Shown: positions 1 through 8,125, numbered from the stretch's first letter. The stretch: DNA of 64,000 bases from Noviherbaspirillum_A sp047237965 (GCF_047237965.1 NZ_JBDFLX010000005.1:124001-188000), one strand, 5' to 3'. A program made the numbers and translations. The notes: generated by a model not told the origin, from the letters alone.

Positions 1-1
1 G

Positions 2-667
2 CGCCAGCCGTCCGGGCTGGTGCGCATCAACGCCGCCAGCCCGGTGCTGGACCACCTGGTGGCGCCGCTGGCGGCCGAGGCGCTGGAGCGCTATCCCGGG
101 CTGCGGCTGGAACTGGTCAGCGGCGAAACCCTGGTCGACCTGATCGAGGAACGGGTCGACGTGGCCATCCGCATCGGCAACCTGGCCGATTCCACCCTGA
201 ATGCCCGGCGCCTGGGCAGCAGCCGCCTGCGCCTGCTGGCCGCGCCCGGCTACCTCGAGCGGCAGGGCATGCCGCTGCTTGCCGCCGATCTCGCGGCCAG
301 GCACCGGGTGCTGGGTTTCACCGCTCCGGCTTCGCTGAACATCTGGCCGCTGCGGCACGACGGCAGGGAAGGCTACCCGGTGACGCCGGCCATTGCCGCT
401 TCCAGCGGCGAAACCCTGCGCCACCTGGCGCTGGCCGGCGCCGGCATCGTCTGCCTGGCCGACTTCCTGACCCGGGCCGACCGCGACGCCGGCCGCCTGG
501 TCGAGGTGCTGCCCGACTGCACGCTGGCCTGGTCGCAGCCGGTGTGGGCCGTGTTCTACCGGCAGGGCGCGCTGGCGCCAAGGGTGTCGGCGGTGGTGGA
601 CCTGCTGGCCGAGCGCCTGACCGGGCAGACGCTGGACAATGACGCCGCGCCCGGCCTACCTTCTTGA
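2..667 (+). CDS. LysR-family transcriptional regulator, C-terminal part (cut by window edge)
   Basis: The reading frame is open from the first bases of the window, so the N-terminal winged HTH lies outside it. What remains is the effector-binding domain of a LysR-type regulator. It opens with the usual 'PSGLVRINAASP' strand, then 'VDVAIRIGNL' and a C-terminal stretch with 'LALAGAGIVCLADF', all typical of the CrgA/DsdC-like subgroup. The target genes are unknown because the divergent neighbour is outside the window. The gene ends tail-to-tail with the next one, and the two reading frames overlap by about 12 bases. The family call is secure; the role is not known. Confidence 0.9.
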   Translation, partial: RQPSGLVRINAASPVLDHLVAPLAAEALERYPGLRLELVSGETLVDLIEERVDVAIRIGNLADSTLNARRLGSSRLRLLAAPGYLERQGMPLLAADLAARHRVLGFTAPASLNIWPLRHDGREGYPVTPAIAASSGETLRHLALAGAGIVCLADFLTRADRDAGRLVEVLPDCTLAWSQPVWAVFYRQGALAPRVSAVVDLLAERLTGQTLDNDAAPGLPS

Positions 668-1123
668 CCGGCGGTACAGCGCCAGCAGCAGACCGGTGCC
701 CAGGCCCCAGGCGGCATTGACGCACAGGCCGGTCAGCATGTTGTTGGGCTTGAAGCCGCCCGCCATCGGCAGCCCCTTGATCGGCGCGACCACGAACCAG
801 GCCACCAGCGTCGGGAACACCATGCCGAACAGCAGGCACTTGACGACGAAGCACGGCGTCACCGGCCAGCGCCGGCTCAGCGCATGCAGCACGATGCCCC
901 AGACGCCGCCCCAGAACGCGGCCGAGATGAATTGCGGCACGGCCAGCGGGCCGACCGCCTTGGTGGCATAGGGCGTGGCCTGGGTGATGCCGGCCGATGC
1001 CAGCAGGCCGAGCACGGGCTGATGCAGCGCCAGCACCGCGATGAAGCCGGCGGCGAAGGCGACCAGCCATTGCACGCTGCCTTGCAGCGCGTCGGGTGAG
1101 TGATGGGTTCGGACCTGGTTCAA
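656..1123 (-). CDS. Small integral membrane protein, unknown function
   Basis: A 155-residue protein with four clear hydrophobic segments (roughly residues 18-40, 60-80, 90-112 and 130-150) and a basic C-terminus (YRRSRR), so an inner-membrane protein. The frame begins at a TTG codon preceded by GGGAGA with about 8 bases of spacing; no ATG lies near the N-terminus, so the TTG start is accepted. The pattern resembles the small four-helix membrane proteins common in proteobacteria, but I do not recognise a named family. It stands alone, convergent with the LysR gene and separated from the helicase gene by about 120 bases. Confidence 0.65.
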   Translation of the reverse strand: MNQVRTHHSPDALQGSVQWLVAFAAGFIAVLALHQPVLGLLASAGITQATPYATKAVGPLAVPQFISAAFWGGVWGIVLHALSRRWPVTPCFVVKCLLFGMVFPTLVAWFVVAPIKGLPMAGGFKPNNMLTGLCVNAAWGLGTGLLLALYRRSRR

Positions 1124-1244
1124 GGCAATGTCTCCCGGCTGAGGTGGGGCTGAGGTGGAAAAACGTCGCCCATGCTACCCCGGCGCCGGCCGCGGCGCTT
1201 TGCGCCGGTTCGCCTGGCCGGACCTGCCGGCTTCGGAAGACGCG

Positions 1245-3476
1245 TCAGCGATGCCCCGCATGATGCATGCGCCGCACCGCCTGCCGCGTGCATTCCACCA
1301 GCCGCGCATTGCGCCGCGGCGCCGGCCGCGCGCAGATGGCCTTGATGGCCGCCGGGTCGCCGATCACGGTGAGTCGCTCGCGGGCGCGGGAAAACGCGGT
1401 GTAGAGCATGCCGCGATGGACGAAGGCGGGCGAGCCGGTGGTGCAGACCACGATCACTTCCTGGTATTCCGAGCCCTGCGCCGCATGCACCGTCAGCGCA
1501 TAGGCCAGCGCCAGGCTGTCGAGCGCGCCGCCGGGAAACAGGATCTCGCGGCCATCGTCCAGCGCCAGCGCCAGGTGCAGCACGCTGGTGCCGGCGTCGT
1601 CCACCTCGCAGCCCGTTACGGTGCCCGTGTCGCCGTTGACCACCAGCGCCAGTCCTTCGTCGTCCAGCGCCAGGTTGCGGCGGATGATGACGCGGTCGCC
1701 GACGTGCAGCGCCGTGCCGGGAATGCGCTTGCCGGACGGGTTCAATACCTGGCGCAGGGCTTCGTTGACATAGGTGGTGTTCCAGCCGGGCGTATGGAGT
1801 TCGCCCTTGCGGCGCGGCATCAGCAGCGCCACCCGTTCCAGGCCGCAGCGCCGCACCGCGTCCAGGTAGGCATGCACCACGCGGGACAGGCCGACATCGT
1901 CCGGCGGCGGCAGCGAACGCGAAAAGCGCACCCCTGGCCGGTCATGGCAGTCGACCGCGCCCAGGCGGCATTGCTGCACCAGGTCATGGATGCCGCCGTC
2001 GTTGCGATGCCCCTGGTGCAGCCGGTGATGGTCGCCGGGCAGCAGCAGGACGTTGGCCAGCACGTCGCCGGGACCGACCGAGGCCAACTGGCCGGTGTCG
2101 CCCAAAAGGATCAGGTGGCAGTCGGGCGGCAGCGCATCGAACAGCGCGCGGGCCAGCACCAGGTCCAGCATCGACGATTCGTCCACCACCACGATGTCAG
2201 CCTCCAGCGGCTGCGCTTGGTCATGCACATAGCCCTCGTCCCGCACGCCCAGCAGGCTATGCACGGTGACGGCGGCGCAGCCGTAGCGCCGCACCCGGCC
2301 GGACAGCACCTTGGCCGCCTTGCCGGTCGGCGCGCAGAACAGGATGCGGCGCTCGCGCGCCACATGGGCCAGCACTTCCATCATCGCGGTCTTGCCGCAG
2401 CCGGGGCCGGCGGTCACGGTGTGCACCAGGTGCGACGAGGTCAGCATGCGCTGCAGCGCCTTGCGCTGCCCGGCGTCGAGCGCGAAGTCGTGGCCCACGG
2501 CCTGCTCGGCCGCGCTGATTTCCGCCTCCAGCACAGCGGCGTCCAGCGCCACCATCGGTGCGGCCATGCGCAGCGCCCGCCGCGCCAGGTGCAGCGCCAG
2601 CGCCTGTTCGCAGTGATACAGCGGGGTTGGATAATGGCAGCCGTCCTTCACCACCAGCGGTTCGCCGTTTTTTTGCGCCGCGTCCAGCGCCGCGCCGGGT
2701 GGCACGTCGGGATCGCAGGCGGCAATGCGTTCGGCCAGCGCGTCGGCATCGAGAAAGCTGTGGCCGTTGCGCTCGCAGCCGCCGCGCAGCGCATGGGTGG
2801 CCAGCGCCGCCATCCTGGACTGGTGAAAACGCGGAAAGGCCAGGCAGGTCAGGGCGATCCGGTCGGCCGCCGTAAAGACATAGCCTTCCACCTGCCGGAT
2901 CGGCGCATACGGATCGGCGCCGAACACGCTCCATGCCTGGCGCACCGGCTCGGCGGCATCGGCCACCAGCGGCAGCAGCCAGTCGGCCAGGCGGCGCAGC
3001 ACGGCAGGCCTGATGCCTGTGGCGCCGACCCGGCCCGACAGGTCGCGGCAGATCAGCGCGGCGGTGTCGAGGCCCTCGGCGGCCGCGACGCGGCGCCGGG
3101 TGACTGGGGAAAAATCCACCGCATGCGGATTTTCGATCAGCAGATCGCGCAGTTCGTGCAGCCGGCCGTCGTAGTGCGCAACGAGTTTCTGCGCGGTGGC
3201 TGCGCCGCAGCCGCGGAAGTTGGCCTTCAGGTGGGCGGTCAGCGCCTCGGCCGAGCACGGCAGGTCGACCGTGGCGGCCGCCACCAGGATCTGCGGGCCG
3301 TACTTCGGATGATGGACGATGCGTCCGGCCAGCCGGTAGCGGTTGCCGGCCGACAGCCCGGCCAGCGCCTCGCCGACGCAGGTCAGGCGCTTGCCGTCAT
3401 CGAGGCGCACGTTGCCGCGGCCCCATTTGTCGTTGTAGACGGCGAGCGAAGAAAGGATGCCTGCGACCTGGTCCAT
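1245..3476 (-). CDS. RecD2-type DNA helicase (AAA, superfamily 1B)
   Basis: A 743-residue protein. The N-terminal OB-like region (VAGILSSLAVYND...) and helix-hairpin-helix segment (FRGCGAATAQKL) are as in RecD2. They are followed by a Walker A motif GPGCGKT near residue 362, Walker B VVVDESSMLD near 429, and the C-terminal helicase motifs 'VHAAQGSEYQ' and 'YTAFSRARERLTVIG'. Length fits the RecD2 family (about 700-800). RecD2 proteins are 5'-3' helicases acting in recombination or repair without RecBC. The ATG at 3476 is preferred over an upstream GTG at 3521: it matches the family N-terminus, and the GTG sits inside a hairpin. It is the last gene of the ssb/AAA module and probably works with that SSB. 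The helicase call is strong; the cellular role is inferred. Confidence 0.88.
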   Translation of the reverse strand: MDQVAGILSSLAVYNDKWGRGNVRLDDGKRLTCVGEALAGLSAGNRYRLAGRIVHHPKYGPQILVAAATVDLPCSAEALTAHLKANFRGCGAATAQKLVAHYDGRLHELRDLLIENPHAVDFSPVTRRRVAAAEGLDTAALICRDLSGRVGATGIRPAVLRRLADWLLPLVADAAEPVRQAWSVFGADPYAPIRQVEGYVFTAADRIALTCLAFPRFHQSRMAALATHALRGGCERNGHSFLDADALAERIAACDPDVPPGAALDAAQKNGEPLVVKDGCHYPTPLYHCEQALALHLARRALRMAAPMVALDAAVLEAEISAAEQAVGHDFALDAGQRKALQRMLTSSHLVHTVTAGPGCGKTAMMEVLAHVARERRILFCAPTGKAAKVLSGRVRRYGCAAVTVHSLLGVRDEGYVHDQAQPLEADIVVVDESSMLDLVLARALFDALPPDCHLILLGDTGQLASVGPGDVLANVLLLPGDHHRLHQGHRNDGGIHDLVQQCRLGAVDCHDRPGVRFSRSLPPPDDVGLSRVVHAYLDAVRRCGLERVALLMPRRKGELHTPGWNTTYVNEALRQVLNPSGKRIPGTALHVGDRVIIRRNLALDDEGLALVVNGDTGTVTGCEVDDAGTSVLHLALALDDGREILFPGGALDSLALAYALTVHAAQGSEYQEVIVVCTTGSPAFVHRGMLYTAFSRARERLTVIGDPAAIKAICARPAPRRNARLVECTRQAVRRMHHAGHR

Positions 3477-3520
3477 GGAAGGGAAACAATGAGAGCGGGT
3501 GAAATCGGCCAATGAAAACA

Positions 3521-3546
3521 CCGCCCGGTCTTCACGATCCGGGCGG
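3521..3546 (-). terminator. Terminator-like hairpin after ssb
   Basis: CCGCCCGG (3521-3528) and CCGGGCGG (3539-3546) form a perfect 8-bp GC-rich stem with a 10-base loop. Read on the minus strand it is followed by TGTTTTC. It lies between the ssb stop and the RecD2 start, so it may end or attenuate the ssb transcript before the helicase gene. It also argues against the GTG start at 3521. Confidence 0.55.
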
Positions 3547-3596
3547 CGCAGGGGACCTGCCGTGTCATGCCGCCACGCGGTGCGGCGGCAGGGAGG

Positions 3597-4061
3597 TCAG
3601 AACGGGATCGCGTCGTCTTCCAGTTCGAATTCCGACAGCGCCGGCTGGCTGGACTTGCGGGTGGTGGCAGTGGAACTTGCCGCATCGGCGCCCGCCTTGC
3701 CGGCCTCGTGCGACTCGTCGCCATGCGGCCGGCCGCCCAGCATGCGCAGGTCGTCGGCGATGATCTCGACCACGTAGCGCTCGACATCGTCCTTGCCGGT
3801 CCACTTGCGGGTCTGCAGCCGGCCTTCGACGTAGACCAGCGAACCCTTCTTCAGGTACTGTCCCGCGATCTCGGCCAGCTTGCGGTAGAGCACCACGCGA
3901 TGCCACTCGGTGGCTTCGCGCTTTTCGCCGGTGGCCTTGTCCTTCCAGGTCTCGGTGGTGGCCAGCGTGAACTGGGCGACGCTGTCCCCGGCGGCGGTGG
4001 AGCGCGTTTCCGGGTCGCGTCCGAGATAGCCGATCAGGGTGACTTTGTTCAAGGTACTCAT
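3597..4061 (-). CDS. ssb: Single-stranded DNA-binding protein
   Basis: A 154-residue SSB. The N-terminal OB fold is clear (NKVTLIGYLGRDPETR, WHRVVLYRKLAEIAGQYL, GSLVYVEGRLQTRKW), followed by a low-complexity linker and the canonical acidic tip DDAIPF that recruits partner proteins. The length is close to that of bacterial SSBs, somewhat short. In this position, after a Gp157-like gene and an AAA ATPase, it is likely a phage-type or accessory SSB and not the main housekeeping copy, which usually sits beside uvrA. It would bind ssDNA for the neighbouring recombination proteins. Confidence 0.95.
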   Translation of the reverse strand: MSTLNKVTLIGYLGRDPETRSTAAGDSVAQFTLATTETWKDKATGEKREATEWHRVVLYRKLAEIAGQYLKKGSLVYVEGRLQTRKWTGKDDVERYVVEIIADDLRMLGGRPHGDESHEAGKAGADAASSTATTRKSSQPALSEFELEDDAIPF

Positions 4062-4098
4062 GCGATTCTCCTTCAGGGTGCGTAATGCGTGCTTGTTG

Positions 4099-4137
4099 AC
4101 TGCTTCTTCACTGCTTGTTGATTACTGCTTGACTGCC
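4099..4137 (-). repeat. Short direct repeats in the ssb leader
   Basis: The 75-base gap between the Gp157-like gene and ssb holds ACTGCTT at 4099-4105, 4110-4116 and 4124-4130, and a partial ACTGCC at 4132 (read on the minus strand as AAGCAGT). The repeats lie just upstream of the ssb-proximal stop of the preceding gene and have no assigned role; they may be a regulatory leader or slippage relic. Confidence 0.4.
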
Positions 4138-4643
4138 TAATGAATGTCGAGCCGCACGCGCTGTTCCGCGTGGGCGCCCGGCACCGCCATGCCGGCCTTC
4201 AGCGACGCCGCGATCGCCTTCTTGTCCGGCGTCGGCGGCGGCGGTTCATGCCGCACCAGGAACTGCGGCGGCAATGCCTCCTCCTGGTCGATCACCACCA
4301 GCGGCGGGTTCTTGCGCACCGCCAGCGAGAACAGGGCGGTGGTTACCTTGTCCCGTCCGGCAGTCTGCATCAGGTCCAGCGCCAGCCTGCGGCCGCGCTC
4401 GGCCGCGCGCAGCAGGCCCGCATGGCGGGCTTCCAGCGCGGCGATGGTCTGTTCCACGCCGCGGGCGGCGGTCTCGACGTTGCGGACCATCTTGGCCAGG
4501 TTTTCCAGGCGCTCGTCGAGCGGGCCGGAGATGCTGTCGAGCGTGTCGGCGATCAGCTTCGGATCGTCATGCTGCTCGGCCAGGATCTCGGCCAGCCGCC
4601 GGTACTGCGCGGCCAGCTCGAAGGCTTCGAACACCGGGTTCAT
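4137..4643 (-). CDS. Gp157-like phage protein
   Basis: A 168-residue protein resembling the siphovirus Gp157 family. It has a helical N-terminal half (AAQYRRLAEILAEQ... LDERLENLAKMVRNVE) with coiled-coil character, and a C-terminal half with 'FSLAVRKNPPLVVIDQEEALP' and 'PDKKAIAASLKAG', both typical of the family. Gp157 genes usually sit in phage recombination or early regions; the family is associated with phage resistance in streptococci, but the biochemical function is unknown. The start overlaps the stop of the upstream AAA gene (4 bases), so the two are translationally coupled. Family call good, role unknown. Confidence 0.75.
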   Translation of the reverse strand: MNPVFEAFELAAQYRRLAEILAEQHDDPKLIADTLDSISGPLDERLENLAKMVRNVETAARGVEQTIAALEARHAGLLRAAERGRRLALDLMQTAGRDKVTTALFSLAVRKNPPLVVIDQEEALPPQFLVRHEPPPPTPDKKAIAASLKAGMAVPGAHAEQRVRLDIH

Positions 4644-5668
4644 GCTGCCATGCCCAGCTGTTCTTCGTTCTGGGCTTCCAGCCAGGCCTTGCGCTCGTTC
4701 TTCAGCGCGGTCAGGTCTGCCAGGGTCTCGTTGTCCGAGAGCGCGGTCGCCACCCGGTAGGCCGCCGAAAATGCCTTGAACAGGTCGTCCAGCGTGACGG
4801 CGCCGGAAATGGCCTGGCGCATCTCGGCCTTCTGCTCTTCCGACACGGTGCGCTTGACCGGCGCATCCACGCCCGCATCCAGCCAGGACAGCAGCTGGCG
4901 GCCGGTTTCCATGTCCGGCTTGAAGATCGAGCCATCGAACAGACGGGTGCGGTCCTTGCCGGCAAAGGCCATATGGTGCAGGTCCAGCTCCAGGAAGGTG
5001 GTGAACTCGTACTCGATGCCGTCGCGCATGATGGGCGCCAGGCCAATCTTGCGCACGGTCTGGCGGCCGGTCCGCTCATCCTTTTCCTGCACGTACTCGG
5101 TCTTGGCGCGCATGGTCGCAATGATGTGGCACTTGCTCTGCAGGAGCGCTTCCACCAGCGCATTGTGCTCCGGCGTGACCTGCCGCCATGCCTGCCAGCT
5201 GTTGCCCGACTTGTCGGCGATCTTGCCCTGCCGGTCGAGCGAACCGCCTTCGCCGGTCCAGGCATGGGTCAGGCTGTCGACGATGATGGTCTGCACGCCG
5301 GCATCTTCCAGCGCATGGATCGCCTCGACATAGCGGGCCGGGGTGTACGGCGGCGTCAGCTGCAGCACGTCGTAGCCTTCCGGCAGCAGGTCGGCATACA
5401 GGTCGCCGCTGCCGTGCTCGGTGTCGATCATCCCGATCCGTCCACCCAAACCGCCGGCGATCAGCAGCGCGGAGTAGGTCTTGCCGCTGCCGGCCGGTCC
5501 GGACATGCCCAGACGGAGCTTGGCGCGGCGCTTTGTAGCACGATGAATTTCAAATCCAGCCATGATGACTCTCTTCCTTTCAGTTTGGGTTTCCTGCATC
5601 TGTTGCCGACGGCCGACTTCCTCGAACCACTGCATGCCGCCATCGTCACTACTGTCCTGCTCGTCCAT
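4640..5668 (-). CDS. Phage-type AAA ATPase (RecA-like / Sak4-like nucleotide-binding protein)
   Basis: A 342-residue protein with Walker A 'MSGPAGSGKTYSALLIAGG' and a Walker B-like strand 'VQTIIVDSLTHAW', matching the phage nucleotide-binding / Sak4-like group of RecA-fold ATPases that assist single-strand annealing. Two starts are plausible. The ATG at 5668 has GGGAGGTGA ending 1 base before it, an almost complete match to the anti-SD. An internal ATG at 5563, just before the conserved domain, has AAGGAAGAGAG upstream. The extra 35 residues are Gln/Glu-rich and not conserved-looking. It is coupled to the Gp157-like gene. A function in recombination is inferred from family and neighbours. Confidence 0.8.
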   Translation of the reverse strand: MDEQDSSDDGGMQWFEEVGRRQQMQETQTERKRVIMAGFEIHRATKRRAKLRLGMSGPAGSGKTYSALLIAGGLGGRIGMIDTEHGSGDLYADLLPEGYDVLQLTPPYTPARYVEAIHALEDAGVQTIIVDSLTHAWTGEGGSLDRQGKIADKSGNSWQAWRQVTPEHNALVEALLQSKCHIIATMRAKTEYVQEKDERTGRQTVRKIGLAPIMRDGIEYEFTTFLELDLHHMAFAGKDRTRLFDGSIFKPDMETGRQLLSWLDAGVDAPVKRTVSEEQKAEMRQAISGAVTLDDLFKAFSAAYRVATALSDNETLADLTALKNERKAWLEAQNEEQLGMAA

Positions 5669-5772
5669 GTCACCTCCCTTGCTGCCCGATGTGGCTTAAA
5701 GAGCGACTTAAAAGGTAGTTCAATAATTGCTGCGGGCGCTGCTGCGCAGGGCCGGCCTTACGTCGGTGAAGC

Positions 5773-6417
5773 TCAGTGCAGCTTGCGCGCGCGCGCCGGG
5801 GCGTCGTTCGCCGCCATCGGCAGCAGGTCGCCAGGCGGCAGCAGGGCGCTGGCCTGCGTCACCGTCAGCCGGCCCTTGCGCACCGCTTCCAGCACCGCCG
5901 CCTCGCGCGCCTTGACGTCGCTGCCCAGCGAAGGCATCCAGCGCACCGGCTCGCGCTTGATGCGGGCCTGCTGCACCGCCCTGGCGTAGTTGTCGCCGAA
6001 CACCGTGCGTGCGGCGCCGACGTCGCCAGCTTCCAGCAGCGGCAGCGCCAGGCCCCAGGCACGCGCCATTTCCTCGGTCCAGACGATGGATGCCGTCTCG
6101 TCGCGCGGCAGCATGTCCCAGGCTTCCTCGGCATCCGGCCGGCCGTCGGCAATGCGCACGACGATGTCCGACACCTTCAGCCGTCCCTGCACTTCCATCC
6201 GGCAGCGCGACAGCGCGCCCAGGATCGCGGTCTCGTCGAAGTCGGCCAGGTCACCCGCCAGTATCCTGGCGGCAGCCGCCGACAGCGTCTGGCCGCAGAT
6301 TTCCGAGGTCACCAGTATCGCGTCCACCAGCACGCCTTGCGGCGCCTGGACGGGCGGGCTGACTTCGAATGTGTCCGAATTGATCGGTTGGGAATAACGA
6401 ACTCTCAGCTTTTTCAT
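5773..6417 (-). CDS. Unknown protein, first gene of the recombination module
   Basis: A 214-residue protein with no membrane segment or signal peptide. It begins MKKLRVRYSQPINSDTFEV and has mixed alpha/beta composition with a charged helical C-terminal half (WTEEMARAWGLALPLLEAGDV; DVKAREAAVLEAVRKG). I do not recognise the family. It is the promoter-proximal gene of the minus-strand module, about 100 bases before the AAA ATPase and divergent from the HTH regulator, so it probably belongs to the same phage-derived unit, perhaps as a DNA-binding or replication accessory protein. Confidence 0.6.
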   Translation of the reverse strand: MKKLRVRYSQPINSDTFEVSPPVQAPQGVLVDAILVTSEICGQTLSAAAARILAGDLADFDETAILGALSRCRMEVQGRLKVSDIVVRIADGRPDAEEAWDMLPRDETASIVWTEEMARAWGLALPLLEAGDVGAARTVFGDNYARAVQQARIKREPVRWMPSLGSDVKAREAAVLEAVRKGRLTVTQASALLPPGDLLPMAANDAPARARKLH

Positions 6418-6617
6418 GGCACTCCAGGCTTAACCTTCCTCAGTGATCGGATGAATCTCGGCGGCTCTTGTGCCAGCACAAAAAACGCCTAAATTGGTTG
6501 CAATACAACAACGAAAAATCCGGGGTCCTCGGCTACACTAGGCGGCATTCGTGGCAACCATCCCGGACCGGGCGCCGCACGCCATTCGTGAAGAATCCAT
6601 AGCGAGGGAGAACGTCG
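6418..6617. promoter_or_regulatory. Divergent control region of the recombination module
   Basis: This 200-base gap separates the minus-strand module from the plus-strand HTH regulator and should hold both promoters. It contains an AT-rich core around 6480-6520 with TTGGTTGCAATACAA (6494-6508), a near-symmetric site around TTGCAA, which is a candidate operator for the HTH protein. The -10-like TACACT at 6534-6539 faces the regulator gene. None of these is strong enough to call firmly. Confidence 0.4.
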
Positions 6618-7031
6618 ATGAACAGCAGCCAGATCAGGCACAAGAACTTCCACGCCCTGTTCAACGACTACATCGCCCGTCATCCCGACCAGCCGCAACG
6701 CGGCATGCTCAAGCAGTTCGCCCAGCAGCTGGGCTTGTCCGACCGTTACCTCAGCCACATCAAGTGCCAGCGCAAGAACATCGGCAACAGCGTGGCCCGC
6801 GCGATCGAAACCGCGTTGAACCTGCCGCACGGCTGGATGGACCGGGAACACGACCGGCCCGCGCCGCCGGCCGATGAACGCGAAAGACTGTTCCTCGACA
6901 CCGCGCTGACCCTGTTCCGCGCCCAACCCGACTACGCGCGCGAGCTGATGCTGGATCTTCTGCGCCAGCAACTGGCAGCGCCGCGCGCCAACCTGCCGCC
7001 GACCGCGCTCAACGACACGACGACGGCCTGA
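6618..7031 (+). CDS. HTH (Cro/C1-type) transcriptional regulator
   Basis: A 137-residue protein. The N-terminal half is a lambda-repressor-like helix-turn-helix (MLKQFAQQLGLSDRYLSHIKCQRKNIGNSVARAIETAL), followed by 'LPHGWMDREHD', which is common in short phage-type repressors of Burkholderiales. The C-terminal part is helical (LFLDTALTLFRAQPDYARELMLDLLRQ) and could dimerise. There is no LexA-type protease motif. It is divergent from the recombination module and is the obvious candidate to control it. Start ATG at 6618 has GGGAGAA about 8 bases upstream. Confidence 0.82.
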   Translation: MNSSQIRHKNFHALFNDYIARHPDQPQRGMLKQFAQQLGLSDRYLSHIKCQRKNIGNSVARAIETALNLPHGWMDREHDRPAPPADERERLFLDTALTLFRAQPDYARELMLDLLRQQLAAPRANLPPTALNDTTTA

Positions 7032-7150
7032 CAGGCGGGGGCAAACGCCACAGCCACGGACGGCAATTCAGGCAGCATTAAGGCAGAGCTGCCATCGTAA
7101 TTAATGAAGGAAAGTTCGGCATGTGTCTGCCGATCGGTGATTGTGAAATG

Positions 7151-7170
7151 AACTGTATATAAACACAGTG
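7151..7170. promoter_or_regulatory. LexA (SOS) box
   Basis: AACTGTATATAAACACAGTG fits the LexA consensus: CTG, ten bases, CAG, with an AT-rich alternating core and CTGT/ACAG arms. It lies about 120 bases after the HTH regulator and just before an AT-rich stretch without a recognised gene. It was found by eye; a position-weight score has not been calculated. Confidence 0.7.
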
Positions 7171-7173
7171 CAT

Positions 7174-7335
7174 ATGTTAACCAAATCTGCGACCAATTGC
7201 AATACCTTTCCGGTAGTGTTTGCTGAAAAAATCAGCAGGGAGTCACAAGGTAAAACATTGGAAGAAAATCATAAAGCACTGTTTCTAAATAAAAATAAAA
7301 TCTCTGGCAGTGCTTTTCGTCTCCATCGAAGATGA
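7174..7335 (+). other. Possible SOS-controlled small RNA or 53-residue ORF
   Basis: Directly after the LexA box an ATG opens a 53-codon frame (MLTKSATNCNTFPVVF...SGSAFRLHRR). It has no Shine-Dalgarno site, because the box occupies that position, so translation from this ATG is doubtful. Within it, AAAGCACTG (7273-7281) and CAGTGCTTT (7308-7316) form a 9-bp stem with a 26-base loop and a short T run after it, like a loose terminator. A transcript of about 150 bases from the box to this hairpin is possible. The stretch is clearly AT-richer than its surroundings. No known family. Confidence 0.3.
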
Positions 7336-7339
7336 GGTT

Positions 7340-8125
7340 GCAGAGCCGCTTTTTCAAGGGGTTTCGTGCGTGACCAAAAGGTAGTCGAACGTGGGTGCGA
7401 AGTGTTATCAGGCGTGCTTTCGCAGTGGATAAAGCAGGGCGAAAATGCTCGAGGAAATGTTGTCGTGTCATTAATCCTCGCGCGCAGGTCCATGTCCTCC
7501 CTTAATCCACCCGCTTAATTGTCGAGTTTTAAGTCGGGCAACCGCAGAGGCGGCCAGCCGCGGGCGGGCGCGGCATGGGCGGCAGCAAGCCGCCCGCTCC
7601 CGTGGTCGGGAAAGGGGTGCGGCCCGCCGGCCAGTGCGCAAACCCACTATTTAAATAGTCGCCATGCTGCTTGCGTGAAGCGAGCGCCCTGACGTGGGCA
7701 CAGGGGCCTGCAGGGGGAGGAAAAGTCCGCTGCCACGACTCCATTCACAGGCCTGACCGGATTTCCGCGAGGGGCCTTGGGCAGCCGGTATCGGGCTGCC
7801 CAAGGCAGTTGCGGTTCGATTTGCAACCAGGCCAGCGCTTCCCTCTGCCTGAAAGGGCATTACCGGAACCTCAAGGAGGCATATGGCGTGGAAAGGCTGG
7901 CCATCATCCTTGCAAAGCATCGGCGCATTTCATGCATGTGACCCGGCATGGCCATGCGATACGGATGGAGATCGCCTTTGATGCGGGAGGGCAGGGCGCT
8001 GGCCGGTCCCTGAACAAGTATTACCCGCACGAGGGCGTCGTCACCGTGCGGGACGGATAGGTAATGCCTAGCGCCCCCGTCGGTCCGGGAATGGCGCTTC
8101 ACAGCCCGCTGTCCATTTCCTCTGC
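7340..8125. other. Gene-poor interval
   Basis: No convincing gene was seen on either strand. The short open frames here lack family features and a clear ribosome site. A possible fragment on the plus strand ends 'YYPHEGVVTVRDG' near 8058 and has natural-looking composition, but I cannot assign it. The interval holds a 14-bp perfect palindrome ACTATTTAAATAGT (7646-7659), a GC-rich 7-bp hairpin (7577-7595) and a long hairpin at 7774-7806. Confidence 0.5.
7774..7806. repeat. 13-bp perfect inverted repeat (hairpin)
   Basis: GCCTTGGGCAGCC (7774-7786) and GGCTGCCCAAGGC (7794-7806) are perfect complements around a 7-base loop. No T run follows on either strand, so it is not a standard intrinsic terminator. 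It could be a structured RNA element, a protein site, or a dispersed chromosomal repeat. Confidence 0.65.

Noticed and set aside
1155..3515. Very long open frame opposite the RecD2 gene
   Set aside because: It mirrors the high-GC codon pattern of the helicase gene, is rich in Arg, Gln and His, and has no family features.
7710..7745. RNase P RNA-like string GAGGAAAAGTCCG
   Set aside because: The rest of the RNase P RNA is absent: no matching P4 partner, no closing arm and no GGCTTAT-type end downstream.
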